DNA from: CAYQMF01 sp964418595
GTDB lineage: Bacteria; Planctomycetota; UBA1135; UBA2386
Assembly: GCA_964418595.1 (NCBI GenBank)
Contig: CAYQMF010000085.1
Coordinates: forward strand, 1-29,757
Direction of reading: 5' to 3'
DNA length: 29,757 nt
Made by a program: the position numbers and the translations under genes. This document shows positions 8,105 through 18,660 of the stretch, one piece after another. Under the pieces are notes generated by a model. The model saw only the letters and a list, made by a program, of their open reading frames with translations, was not told the origin of the DNA and made no database searches. How positions within the stretch are numbered: position 1 is the first letter of the stretch; every line of letters starts with the position of its first letter.

Positions 8105-8110
8105 ACCCTA
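8105..8110 (-). promoter_or_regulatory. -10-like box (TAGGGT) for the acyl-CoA operon
   Basis: TAGGGT ends 7 bases before the ATG at 8097, which predicts a leaderless start for the four-gene minus-strand operon. It lies about 54 bases from the ferredoxin box on the other strand, so the 91-base gap is a compact divergent promoter region. Confidence 0.42.
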
Positions 8111-8163
8111 GCGCCACGCGGATGCCGGCGCCACGCCGCCCTTGCCGCCCCTCCCCCCTGCCC

Positions 8164-8169
8164 TACAGT
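8164..8169 (+). promoter_or_regulatory. -10-like box (TACAGT) for the ferredoxin gene
   Basis: TACAGT lies 19 bases before the ferredoxin ATG at 8189, so the leader would be only about a dozen bases. No good Shine-Dalgarno sequence is seen in the C-rich leader. Confidence 0.3.
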
Positions 8170-8188
8170 CCGCGCCCCTCCCCCGCCC

Positions 8189-8392
8189 ATGCCCATCAAG
8201 AAGGTCTGGATCGACCAGGGTTGCATCGCCTGCGACCTGTGCACGAGCTACTGCCCGGAGGTGTTCCTCGTGGCGAACGGCGACTCGTGCGTGATCAAGC
8301 CGGAGGCGGGGCGGTGGCTCGTGGCGAAGGAAGAGGAGATCCGCGACGCGGCGCAGGACTGCCCGGTGGAAGTGATCCGGGTGGAGGAGTGA
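8189..8392 (+). CDS. Small [4Fe-4S] ferredoxin
   Basis: The protein has 67 residues, like the single-cluster ferredoxins of Thermotoga and relatives. Cys12, Cys15 and Cys18 (C-x2-C-x2-C) with Cys58 before Pro59 are the expected cluster ligands. Cys22 (in YCPEVF) and Cys34 are extra and could form a disulfide, as the additional cysteines do in that group. It would carry single electrons in the cytoplasm. The start fits the family and excludes the long in-frame upstream extension, which lies antisense to the reductase gene. It diverges from the acyl-CoA operon; a shared redox role is possible but not shown. Confidence 0.92.
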   Translation: MPIKKVWIDQGCIACDLCTSYCPEVFLVANGDSCVIKPEAGRWLVAKEEEIRDAAQDCPVEVIRVEE

Positions 8393-8415
8393 GGGGGGGA
8401 GGCAGCCTCTCCTCC
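8393..8415. terminator. Probable bidirectional terminator hairpin
   Basis: A G-rich arm (8393-8402) pairs with a C/T-rich arm (8406-8415): ten pairs including two G-U on the plus strand, with a three-base loop. It fills the 26-base gap between the convergent ferredoxin and beta-propeller genes. Confidence 0.5.
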
Positions 8416-8418
8416 CTC

Positions 8419-10608
8419 TCACTGCGCCAGCAACCGCACCGCCACACCGCGCGTCAGCGTGAATGCCCCCGTCCCGCCCCCCACATCCAGGCTCAACGCC
8501 TGCAAGAACAGGCTGCCGCCCACGAGCGTCGGGTTCAGCGGCAGGGGCAGCGCGAACACACCGAAGCCGTTGCCGGCGCCGGCGCCGGTGAGCGCAATCG
8601 GCGGCGGCACGTTCACGAACGGCAGCGTCGGGTCGAGGTGGAGCTTGCAGTCGGCGCCGAGCGGCAGGCCGGCGACGCTCTGACCGAGGCCCAGGAACAG
8701 CGCCGACACCGCTCCGCCGAGCCCGGCGTCGAGCTGGAGCCCGAACGCGGTGTTGCCCACCGAGGGGGGCCCGCCGTGGAAGTCGAGGCGGGGGACGAAA
8801 CCGCCGCTGCCGAGGCAGCCGGCCCCGTAGCCGTCGACGCCGAAGCTCACGCGCCAGAGCGCGCTGCCCGCGCCGTCGCCGTCACTGACCCAGAGCCGAT
8901 CAGCGTGCAACAGCAGGTTGCGCAGCCCGACGAAGGCCCCGCCCCTGACGAGCGCGCGCGGCGTGCCGCCGCTCACGGGCAGCGTCCAGATCGTGTTCCC
9001 CGCACCCGGATCCGCGACGAACACGGTTCCGTTCGCGACCTCGATGTCGATCGGCGTGACGAACGGCGCGCCGCTCCACAGCGTCGCAAACGCCCCGCCG
9101 GCGGCGGGGATCGTGCGCACGCCCGGCGCGATGGTGCCCGCCCGCCCGACGTCGCAGACGAACACCGTGCCGGCGTGCACGGCGATCGCCACGTGCTGTT
9201 CGGTGGCGAACCCGCCGGAGTAGCGCTCCGGACCGAGTTGCTGGATGGTCGCGCCGTCCAGGCTCACGCGATGCACGCGGCCGTGGTAGTAGTCGGCCGT
9301 GTAGAGCCACGCGCCGTCGGTCGCGAGGTCGGAGCCATCGACGATCGGCTGCCCGCGTTGCGACCCGGTGTAGATCGGCTGGACCGGCCCTGACCCACTC
9401 TTGGGCGCGCGGAAGATCTGCGTGTCGGTCACCGGTCCGGAGTTGGGGTCGATCCAGAACAAGTCGGCACCGGCCACGCCGAGTCCGTTCACGCAGCAGT
9501 ACGGGGCAGGCAGCGGATAGAGCGCCGTCGCCGCGCCCCCGCTCACCGGCAGGCCCGCGAGCCGCAGCGGCGACTGGTTGCCCACGAACAGGGTGGTCCC
9601 GTCGGTCGCCAGTTGGCCCGGCTGCGGCAGCAGCGGATCGGCGGGAAGACCACTGACGTCGCTGCGCACCGAGAAGCTGTGCAGGAAGGCGGTGCCGCCC
9701 TGCGTCGCGCCGGCGAACAACACGCCTTGCAGCGGGTCGAGCCCCAGCAACCACGGCGTGTGCCCCGTCGGCAACGCGAACGAACCCATCGCAGCGAGCG
9801 AGTCGGCGTCGAACACACGGACCGCCTGCGCCGCCGGCTCGGTGATGTACAGCCGCCCGCGCGCGTCATCGACGACCGCGCCGACTCCCAGACCCGAGCC
9901 CGGGATGCTCCCGAGCAACGTGTGGCTGGTGCCGTCGCGCACCTCGACCACCGCGCCGTTGAGCAGGAACACACGGTTGCGCGCGCGGCTCGTGGCCACG
10001 ACCGTGCCGGGCAGGTCGACGACGAATGCGAAAGCCGGCGCCGGGCCGAACACGCGCGTGCCACCGCTGCGCGCGGCGTAGCAGCGACCCGTCGCAGGGT
10101 TGACGCGCACGAGGTTCGCCACGCCGCCCGACCCGAGCGGCCCGGCGACGATCGTGTTGCTGTTGGCATCGAGCACGTGCACGGGGTCGTTGCCACCACC
10201 GCACTGGCTCATCAAATAGACGAGGCCGGTGTCCGAGTCGGTGTCCAGGACACCGCCGCAGTAGCCCACGCCGGGAGTGGCCACGACTGCGAGCGTGGTC
10301 GCATCGAGCACGCGCAACGCCCCGCCGTAGCCGGTGGACACGTAGAGCCGGTTGCGTGCCGGCAGCACCGCCGCACCCGCGTAGGGCAGCGTGGTCAGCA
10401 CGCTCGGCCGCGCCGCGCGCGTGACGTCGACGACCGTGAGCTGCGCCTGGCCGTAGCCCCCCGCGACGTGTACACGACGTGCGACCGGATCCACCGCCAT
10501 CGACCCGATCGGCTGACCGGCGAGGTTGACGGAGCCCAGCCAGGCCTGGGCAGGCAGCGAGACCAGCGCCACCGCGAAGGCAGTGCTGACGGAGAGCAAG
10601 TGGGGCAT
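8419..10608 (-). CDS. Secreted beta-propeller protein with planctomycete-type C-terminal module
   Basis: The protein has 729 residues. The signal peptide has Leu-Pro-Ala before Gln21. From about residue 25 to 590 it is built of repeats of the YVTN/NHL kind, such as VHVAGGYGQAQLTVVDV, RLYVSTGYGGALRVLDA and RLYITEPAAQAVRVFDA. It probably forms one or two beta-propellers. The last 136 residues (594-729, starting YGAGC) form a separate module, also present in the lamin-tail protein at 22810-23850. No enzyme motif is seen; binding or a cell-surface role is the best guess. ATG 10608 gives a clean signal peptide; the open frame continues to 11364 but that part lies antisense to the DUF1624 gene. No leaderless box is seen. 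Confidence 0.83.
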   Translation of the reverse strand: MPHLLSVSTAFAVALVSLPAQAWLGSVNLAGQPIGSMAVDPVARRVHVAGGYGQAQLTVVDVTRAARPSVLTTLPYAGAAVLPARNRLYVSTGYGGALRVLDATTLAVVATPGVGYCGGVLDTDSDTGLVYLMSQCGGGNDPVHVLDANSNTIVAGPLGSGGVANLVRVNPATGRCYAARSGGTRVFGPAPAFAFVVDLPGTVVATSRARNRVFLLNGAVVEVRDGTSHTLLGSIPGSGLGVGAVVDDARGRLYITEPAAQAVRVFDADSLAAMGSFALPTGHTPWLLGLDPLQGVLFAGATQGGTAFLHSFSVRSDVSGLPADPLLPQPGQLATDGTTLFVGNQSPLRLAGLPVSGGAATALYPLPAPYCCVNGLGVAGADLFWIDPNSGPVTDTQIFRAPKSGSGPVQPIYTGSQRGQPIVDGSDLATDGAWLYTADYYHGRVHRVSLDGATIQQLGPERYSGGFATEQHVAIAVHAGTVFVCDVGRAGTIAPGVRTIPAAGGAFATLWSGAPFVTPIDIEVANGTVFVADPGAGNTIWTLPVSGGTPRALVRGGAFVGLRNLLLHADRLWVSDGDGAGSALWRVSFGVDGYGAGCLGSGGFVPRLDFHGGPPSVGNTAFGLQLDAGLGGAVSALFLGLGQSVAGLPLGADCKLHLDPTLPFVNVPPPIALTGAGAGNGFGVFALPLPLNPTLVGGSLFLQALSLDVGGGTGAFTLTRGVAVRLLAQ

Positions 10609-10809
10609 GGCGACCCGGGACGGATCCCGGCTCAGGGGTTGGCGAAGGGTACTCCGTCTTCGGACCGGCGCGGATCTCCCGGCCGCACGGGTCCCGCGGG
10701 CTGCAAGGCCGCAAGGGCTGACACCTGCGCGGTGGATCTGGCCCATGCCCGACCATCCCGCAAAAGGTCCGCTTGCCCCACCGTCCTGCGACCCGGATCG
10801 TCCGTCACG
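10609..10809. other. Intergenic region between divergent genes, with a short hairpin
   Basis: This 201-base region should hold promoters for both flanking genes. On the side of the beta-propeller gene a palindrome (CCGGGA, four-base loop, TCCCGG; 10615-10630) lies in its untranslated leader. I recognise no operator or riboswitch here, and no convincing -35/-10 pair. Confidence 0.4.
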
Positions 10810-12018
10810 GTGAGCGAACACCCTGCACCCGCATCCGCCTCGCGCCTCGTCTCCATCGATCTCCTGCGCGGCGCGGTGATGATCGTGATGCTGCTCGACC
10901 ACGTGCGCGACTTCGTGCACCGCGACGGGCTCACGGTGGATCCCACCGATCCGGCCACCACGCACGCGGGGTTGTTCTTCACGCGCTGGATCACCCACTT
11001 CTGCGCGCCGGTGTTCGTGTTCCTCGCCGGCACGTCGGCGTGCCTGATGCTCGCGCGCGGCATGAGCCGGCGCACGCTCGCGGGGTTCCTCGCCCGCCGC
11101 GGCGTGTTCCTCGTCGCGCTGGAGCTGGTCGTGCTGCGGCCGCTGATCTGGTTCAACCTCGACTACTCGTTCATCGCCCACCTCCAGGTGATCTGGGCGA
11201 TCGGCTGGTCGATGCTCGCGCTGGGCGCGGTGCTCTGGCTGCCCGACAGCCTGGTCGGCGCTGTGGGCCTCGCGATGGTCGTGGGCCACAATGCGTTCGC
11301 GCACGCGAACTTCACCTTCGCGCAGTTCCCGTCCTGGGCGGCGCTCGAAGCCGTCCTGCACCACAAGGGCGCGATCCGGCTCGGCGAGGGCGGGCCGATC
11401 GCGTTCGTGCAGTACCCGCTGGTGCCCTGGGTCGGCGTGCTGATGTGCGGGTTCTGGGCCGGCAGGCTGTACGGGCTCGCGCCCGGCCAGCGCCGGCGCT
11501 GGCTATGGTGGCTCGGGATCGTGGCGTGCGGAGCCTTCGTGGTTCTGCGCGGGCTGAACGCCTACGGCGACCCGTCGCCGTGGACCAGCCACCCCACGCT
11601 GCTGCAATCCGTGTTCGCGTTCCTCCGCGTCGAAAAGTACCCCCCGTCGCTCCACTTCCTGCTCATGACCCTGGGGCCGGCGCTCCTCCTCCTGGCCGCC
11701 CTCGACGGTGTCCCCGATGCGGGCCGCTGGCGTCTCGTGGTGACGCTCGGCCGCGTGCCGCTCTTCTTCTACGTGCTGCAGTGGCCGGCTGCCCACCTGG
11801 CGGCGCGCCTGTTCCAGTGGCTCGACGACCAGCCGATGGGGTGGGACGCGCCCAACCCGCTCACCCTCGGCACTTCGCTGCCGCCGGGCTGCGGGTTCTC
11901 CCTCGCGGTCGTGTACTTCGCGTGGGCCCTCTGCCTCGCGGTCCTGACGCCCCTGTGTGTCGCCTACGCGCGCTTCAAACGCACCCACCCCGACTGGCCG
12001 ATGCTCCGCTACCTCTGA
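10810..12018 (+). CDS. DUF1624 / HGSNAT-like multi-pass membrane protein
   Basis: The protein has 402 residues and about ten hydrophobic segments. The N-terminus reads SIDLLRGAVMIVMLLDHVRDF, then RWITHFCAPVFVFLAG. This is the signature of the DUF1624 group, related to heparan-alpha-glucosaminide N-acetyltransferase and YeiB-type proteins. His31 in LLDHVRD and His63 in ITHFCAP are conserved-looking candidates for acyl transfer across the membrane. The start is uncertain: I chose GTG 10810 because it precedes the first helix by a short polar stretch, but no Shine-Dalgarno sequence supports it. The biochemical role of bacterial members is largely unknown. Confidence 0.85.
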   Translation: MSEHPAPASASRLVSIDLLRGAVMIVMLLDHVRDFVHRDGLTVDPTDPATTHAGLFFTRWITHFCAPVFVFLAGTSACLMLARGMSRRTLAGFLARRGVFLVALELVVLRPLIWFNLDYSFIAHLQVIWAIGWSMLALGAVLWLPDSLVGAVGLAMVVGHNAFAHANFTFAQFPSWAALEAVLHHKGAIRLGEGGPIAFVQYPLVPWVGVLMCGFWAGRLYGLAPGQRRRWLWWLGIVACGAFVVLRGLNAYGDPSPWTSHPTLLQSVFAFLRVEKYPPSLHFLLMTLGPALLLLAALDGVPDAGRWRLVVTLGRVPLFFYVLQWPAAHLAARLFQWLDDQPMGWDAPNPLTLGTSLPPGCGFSLAVVYFAWALCLAVLTPLCVAYARFKRTHPDWPMLRYL

Positions 12019-12059
12019 ATAGGGGATCACCCGGTGTCACCGACTCCGCCGGCCGCGGC

Positions 12060-12145
12060 ATCGGACGGAACCTCTCAAGACGGGACGCACGGCTCTCCGA
12101 TCAGACCAAGGCCGGAGATGGATCGGTTCCGTCCCGCGCTGGAGG
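12060..12145 (+). promoter_or_regulatory. Structured leader RNA before the TonB receptor gene, possibly GEMM-I (c-di-GMP) like
   Basis: A perfect 10-bp stem is formed by GGACGGAACC (12063-12072) and GGTTCCGTCC (12125-12134). It encloses GGGACGCA (12082-12089) and a second hairpin (TCTCCG 12094-12099 with CGGAGA 12113-12118). The outer stem ends 6 bases before the GGAGG ribosome site (12141-12145). The order of closing stem, GGGACGCA joining segment and second hairpin resembles the c-di-GMP-I riboswitch. However, the expected P2 stem with its GNRA loop is poor and the A-rich joining bases are missing. Competing pairs (ATCGGA 12060-12065 with TCCGAT 12096-12101) would exclude the outer stem, as in a switch. 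Confidence 0.35.
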
Positions 12146-12149
12146 ACTC

Positions 12150-14189
12150 ATGGCTGGTTTCGCGGACTGGAGAGCGTTCGGTGTCGCGTTGGTGACGCTT
12201 GCGACCACCGTCGGACTTGCGCGTGCGCAGGGCGACGCACCTCCCGTGTCACCCGGCGGCAAGGCCCTCGCCGAGCTCGACCTCGAGGACCTCCTCTCCG
12301 TCGAAGTGACATCCGTCGCCAAGTCGCCGCAGAAGCTCACCGCTGCGCCGGCCGCGGTCACGGTGATCACGGGCGAGGAGATCAGGCGCGGCGGGTTCAC
12401 CAGCATCCCGGAGGCCTTGCGTCTCGTCCCCGGGCTCCACGTCGCCCGGATCATGGGCAATCGCTGGTCGATCGCCGCGCGCGGCTTCGGCGGCGAGTTC
12501 ACCAACAAGCTCCTGGTCCTGATCGACGGGCGCGCGGTGTACACCCCACTCTTCGGCGGCGTGTACTGGGACGTCCAGGACACGATGCTCAGCGATGTGG
12601 AGCGCATCGAAGTGATCCGCGGTCCGGGCGGCGTGATGTGGGGGGCGAACGCGGTCAACGGCGTGATCAACATCATCACCAAGGCCGCCAAGGACACGAG
12701 CGGCGGCCAGGCGTACGGCGCGGCCGGCTCACACGAGCGAGGCATGTCCGGGTTCCGCTACGGCGGCGAGCTCGGCGAGGACGACTTCTACCGGATCTAT
12801 GCCAAGTACTACGATCGCGACGAGTTCGCGACGGCGAACGGCGCGGGCGCCGGCGACGAGTCGCGGCAGATCCGGCTCGGCTTCCGGACCGACCTCGACT
12901 GGACGGAGCGAGGTGGCATCACCCTGCAGGGTGACGCGTACCGCGGCGACAACCGCGAGCAGGCGCTGGTCCCCATCGCCAGCGCGCCATACGTCGAGTC
13001 CCGCGCGCTCCGCCCGAGCGTCGAGGGCGGCAACTTCCTGGCCCGCTGGAGCAGTCGCGGCGACGACGGCGCCGAGTCGACCGTCCAGAGCTACCTCGAC
13101 TACACCGATCGGTCCTTCGACACGATCGCGCGCGAACGCCGCCTGACCCTCGACCTGGAGGCGCAGCACGCACTCGCCCCGTGGCACGGCCATTCGGTCC
13201 TCGTCGGTGCCGGCTATCGAGTGACCACCGATGACATCGATGCCTCGCTGGCCATCGACTTCACGGATCGCCACGAGACCGACCAGATCGTCAGCGCGTT
13301 CGCACACGATGCCTTCGACCTCGTCCCCGACGTGCTGCGGTTCTCGTTCGGCGCCAAGGTCCAACTCAACGACTACACCGGCCTCGAGGTCCAACCCGAT
13401 GCGCGACTCGTGCTGCAGATGAGCGAGAAGATGACGAGCTGGTTCAGCGTGGCGCGCGCCGTGCGCACACCGACCCGCGCCGACGACGCCCTGCAGGCGG
13501 ACCTCAACTCGCAGGCGGGCGGCGGCGGCCTCGCGGCGATGGGCGTCCTGTTCGGTAGCAAGGACCTCGAGTCCGAGGACCTGCTCGCCTTCGAGGCCGG
13601 TTGGCGCTGGCAGGCCTCGCCGACGGTCGCGTTCGACGCGGCGGCCTTCTACAACCAGTACGACGACCTGATGACGATCGGGCAGGGCACACCGTTCTTC
13701 GAAGCCCAGCCCCGTCCCCGCATCGTCGTGCCGTTGTTCTGGCGGAACGCGGGCGAGGCACAGACCTGGGGCGGCGAGGTGAGCGCGAACCTGCAGGTCT
13801 CGCCGACCTGGCTGGTGAGCGGACACTGGGCCCTCCTGCGCGTGCAGATGCAGGTCGACGATCCCACCGCCATCGCCACCATCCAGGACCCGGAGACCGA
13901 GACGCCAAGGCATCAGGTCCACCTGCGCTCGCAGTGGCGCCTCGGCCAGCAGGTCGACATCGCTGCGCTCGCCTGGTGGACGGATCGCACGCGCTCCCAG
14001 ACCTTGCGGATCGACGACTACGTGCGCCTCGACCTGCGCCTCGGGTGGCAGCCGCAGGAGAACATCGAGGTCTCCCTGGTCGGACAGAACCTGATCGACA
14101 CGCGCCACGCTGAGGCGAGCACCGACCTTTACACGGTGCCGAGCGATGTCGAACGCGGCGTGTACTTCCAGGTGACCAGCCGCTTCTGA
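12150..14189 (+). CDS. TonB-dependent outer-membrane receptor
   Basis: The protein has 679 residues. The signal peptide ends in Ala-Arg-Ala before Gln27. Residues ~40-60 (LDLEDLLSVEVTSVAKSPQKL) are typical of the receptor subfamily found next to YfiR genes. The plug domain spans about 60-178 (PAAVTVITGEEIRRGG, VERIEVIRGPGGVMWGANAVNGVINIIT). The rest is a beta-barrel ending in a terminal Phe, as needed for outer-membrane assembly. GGAGG ends 4 bases before the ATG, the clearest Shine-Dalgarno in the window. It heads a three-gene operon with the periplasmic YfiR-like protein and a hybrid kinase. The ligand is unknown; transport, sensing or both are possible. Its presence implies a diderm envelope. 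Confidence 0.92.
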   Translation: MAGFADWRAFGVALVTLATTVGLARAQGDAPPVSPGGKALAELDLEDLLSVEVTSVAKSPQKLTAAPAAVTVITGEEIRRGGFTSIPEALRLVPGLHVARIMGNRWSIAARGFGGEFTNKLLVLIDGRAVYTPLFGGVYWDVQDTMLSDVERIEVIRGPGGVMWGANAVNGVINIITKAAKDTSGGQAYGAAGSHERGMSGFRYGGELGEDDFYRIYAKYYDRDEFATANGAGAGDESRQIRLGFRTDLDWTERGGITLQGDAYRGDNREQALVPIASAPYVESRALRPSVEGGNFLARWSSRGDDGAESTVQSYLDYTDRSFDTIARERRLTLDLEAQHALAPWHGHSVLVGAGYRVTTDDIDASLAIDFTDRHETDQIVSAFAHDAFDLVPDVLRFSFGAKVQLNDYTGLEVQPDARLVLQMSEKMTSWFSVARAVRTPTRADDALQADLNSQAGGGGLAAMGVLFGSKDLESEDLLAFEAGWRWQASPTVAFDAAAFYNQYDDLMTIGQGTPFFEAQPRPRIVVPLFWRNAGEAQTWGGEVSANLQVSPTWLVSGHWALLRVQMQVDDPTAIATIQDPETETPRHQVHLRSQWRLGQQVDIAALAWWTDRTRSQTLRIDDYVRLDLRLGWQPQENIEVSLVGQNLIDTRHAEASTDLYTVPSDVERGVYFQVTSRF

Positions 14190-14194
14190 GTCCG

Positions 14195-14889
14195 ATGCCG
14201 TCTGTTCGTTCCGAGCCCTGCCCGCGTCTGCGCGCGCTGCCACTGATCGTGGCCTGCGCCGTCGCGGGACTCACCGCCCAGACCCAACGCGGCGAACGAC
14301 CCAAGACGGAGCAGGCGGGCGGCAAGCAGGCCCAGGGCCGGGAAGGCGACAGCGGGGGACAGAAGCAGCAGGATGCGAGCCGCCCCAAGACCGCAGACGA
14401 AGACGAACTCAAGTCGGCCTTCGTCCTGCAATTCGCGCGCTACGTCACGTGGACGAAAGACGCGCTACGCGGCCAGGCGGAGCTGACGATCGCCGTCGTC
14501 GGCGACGACGAACTCGGCGCGACCATGGCCACGCTCCTTAAGGACAAGAAGGTCGACGACCGCCCGATCAAGGTGACCAACCTCGGCGCCTTCGTGAAGC
14601 TGACCGACAAGGCCACCCTCAAGCGGTGCCAGGTCCTGGTGTTCGCGGGCGACGACGCCGGCGAATGGGCCGCCATCCGCACGGAGCTCGACAAGTCAGC
14701 GGTGCTCACCATCTCGAGCATGCCAGGCTTCGCCAAGCAGGGGGGGATGATCGAGCTGTACCCCGATGGCAAGACGCTGCGCTTCGATGTGGTGCAGAAG
14801 GAGCTGGCCAAGGTCGAACTGACCGCGAGCTCGAAGCTCCTGCGACTGAGCCAACCGCGGCCCGATCCCCCGCCTGGCGAGGTGCGGAA

Positions 14890-14893
<4 letters not shown>
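14195..14893 (+). CDS. YfiR-family (DUF4154) periplasmic protein
   Basis: The protein has 232 residues. After the signal peptide (Leu-Thr-Ala before Gln29) comes a Lys/Gln/Gly-rich linker (30-68). The YfiR domain follows: ELKSAFVLQFARYVTWTKDA (71-90), then SSMPGFAKQGGMIELYPDGK (174-193), both hallmarks of the family. In Pseudomonas, YfiR sits in the periplasm and represses the diguanylate cyclase YfiN through YfiN's CHASE8 domain. Here the gene starts 5 bases after the receptor stop and overlaps the kinase gene by four bases (GTGA), so tight coupling is likely. By analogy it should control the downstream kinase rather than a cyclase. The long low-complexity linker is unusual. Confidence 0.88.
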
Positions 14894-17181
<2,288 letters not shown>

Positions 17182-17193
17182 GCGGCGTCCGTA

Positions 17194-17472
17194 TCAGCGC
17201 TCGATCGCGAAGGCCGCGAGGTCGTCGCCCGGCGGCAGGTCCGCGACGCTGCACTCCGTGACCCGCGCCAGGGCCGGGCCCCGCCGCACGTGCACGAGGA
17301 ACTGCTCGACCGCCGGCGCCTCGCCCTGCACCTCGATCGACACGTCGCCGTCGACCTCGTTGCGCACGCTCCCGAGCAGGTCGAGGTTGCGCCCGACGCT
17401 GGCCACGAAGTAGCGGAAGCCCACGCCCTGCACGCGTCCCCGCACGCGGATCCGTCGGCGCACGATGCTCAC
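17194..17472 (-). CDS. Acylphosphatase
   Basis: The protein has 92 residues, the normal length. GRVQGVGFR (12-20) is the phosphate-binding loop with catalytic Arg20, and Asn38 in VRNEVDG is the second catalytic residue. The enzyme hydrolyses acyl phosphates such as acetyl or carbamoyl phosphate in the cytoplasm. GTG 17472 overlaps the DUF420 stop (GTGA), so it is the last gene of the heme A assembly operon. Its link to oxidase assembly is unclear; it may only be a passenger. It converges with the kinase gene over 12 bases that hold no hairpin. Confidence 0.92.
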   Translation of the reverse strand: MSIVRRRIRVRGRVQGVGFRYFVASVGRNLDLLGSVRNEVDGDVSIEVQGEAPAVEQFLVHVRRGPALARVTECSVADLPPGDDLAAFAIER

Positions 17473-17888
17473 GGCAAGCGGTAGAGCAACACGTACACGA
17501 CCACTCCGGTGACCGACACGTAGAGCCAGATCGGCGCGGTGACCTTCGCCCAGCGCCGATGCCGCGCGCGCTCGTCCCGGAGCCCGAGCCGGATGGTCAT
17601 CAGGATGAGCGGCAACTGCACTGCCGCCAGGACGATGTGGGTCAGGAGGATGAAGAAGTAGACGGGCCGGATCCAACCTTCGCGCGTGAACTTCACCGCC
17701 GGCGCGCTCAGGTGGTAGGTGAGGTAGCTCGCGAGGAACACGGTCGACACGCCGAACGCGGCGAGCATGAATCGCTTGTGCCCCTGCACATGCCCGCGCT
17801 TGATGGCGACGAGGCCGCACACGATGAGCACGGTCGCGATCGAGTTGAGCGTCGCGTTGAGATCGGGGAGGTACGAGTACCAGGGCAT
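17469..17888 (-). CDS. DUF420 (CtaM/YozB-like) membrane protein
   Basis: The protein has 139 residues and four hydrophobic segments (~14-30, 43-60, 75-97, 115-136). Histidines in VQGHKRFML, LTYHL and LTHIVLA match those kept in DUF420. Related Firmicutes proteins of the YozB/CtaM type are needed for maturation of aa3-type terminal oxidase. The start ATG lies 4 bases after the ABC permease stop. Its place beside ctaA and ctaB supports a role in cytochrome oxidase assembly, possibly copper or heme handling; the exact activity is not known. Confidence 0.87.
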   Translation of the reverse strand: MPWYSYLPDLNATLNSIATVLIVCGLVAIKRGHVQGHKRFMLAAFGVSTVFLASYLTYHLSAPAVKFTREGWIRPVYFFILLTHIVLAAVQLPLILMTIRLGLRDERARHRRWAKVTAPIWLYVSVTGVVVYVLLYRLP

Positions 17889-17892
17889 GCCT

Positions 17893-18660
17893 TCACACAG
17901 CGTCTCGCGCCGCGCGCCGTGTCGTCACCCAGGTGGCGAGCGCGAAGCTGACGACGGCGAACGCGATCGTGGCGAACAGGCAGACCGGCAGGCCGGGCAG
18001 GCCCATCGCCGGATCGACGCCACCGAGCCCGTGACGCAGGAGCCCGACGCCGTAGGTGAGGGGGTTGGCCGCCATCAACGCCTGCACGGCGCCGTGTGCG
18101 CCGGTGGCGGGGAAGAACGCGCCGGAAAGCAGCAGCGCGGGCATGAGCACGAGCATCATGATCCCGTGGTAGCCGGCGGTGCTGTCCATCACCCATGCGA
18201 GCGCGAAGCCGCAGCCGGTGAGCGCGAACGACAAGAGGACCAGGACCGCGAGCCCGCCGAGCAACGTGACCGCGTCGGCAGGCACGAGTCCGAACCCCAC
18301 CCCGCCAGCGAGGAACAGCGCCGACAGGAGCGAACCGAGCGTGGCGCCGCCGAGGATCTTGCCCAGCGCGATCGCGGCCCGCGGCACCGGTGCGACGAGC
18401 ACGCCCTGGAGGAAGCCCTCCTTGCGATCCTCGATCACCGTGATGGTCGAGAAGATCGCTGTGAACATCGCGATCATCGCCAGCGTGCCGGGGAAGAAGA
18501 ACTCGCCGTAGCTGAGTGCGCCGACGCGCAGCGAGTCGCGCAGCGCGCCGGCGAACAGGAGGAAGAACACGATCGGCTGGCCGAGCGAGCCGACGACGCG
18601 GGAGCGGTCGCCCAGGAAGCGCACCAGTTCGCGATGCCACAGGGCGCGGGCGGCGTGCAT
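17893..18660 (-). CDS. ABC-2 type transporter permease
   Basis: The protein has 255 residues and six hydrophobic segments, the usual form of ABC-2 permeases. It opens with a cytoplasmic amphipathic stretch (ALWHRELVRFLGDR), and the conserved loop FSTITVIEDRKEGFLQGVLVAPVPR lies near residues 74-98. The start ATG shares one base with the TGA of the ATPase gene, so the pair forms one transporter. Such pairs occur near oxidase genes in several phyla, but the cargo is unknown. Confidence 0.9.
   Translation of the reverse strand: MHAARALWHRELVRFLGDRSRVVGSLGQPIVFFLLFAGALRDSLRVGALSYGEFFFPGTLAMIAMFTAIFSTITVIEDRKEGFLQGVLVAPVPRAAIALGKILGGATLGSLLSALFLAGGVGFGLVPADAVTLLGGLAVLVLLSFALTGCGFALAWVMDSTAGYHGIMMLVLMPALLLSGAFFPATGAHGAVQALMAANPLTYGVGLLRHGLGGVDPAMGLPGLPVCLFATIAFAVVSFALATWVTTRRAARDAV

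Noticed and set aside
7784..8188. Upstream extension of the ferredoxin frame
   Set aside because: It is antisense to the MDR reductase; the ferredoxin family starts at ATG 8189 and the 67-residue length fits.
10609..11364. N-terminal extension of the beta-propeller protein to 11364
   Set aside because: The extra residues are polar, low-complexity and antisense to the DUF1624 gene, and would bury a good signal peptide.
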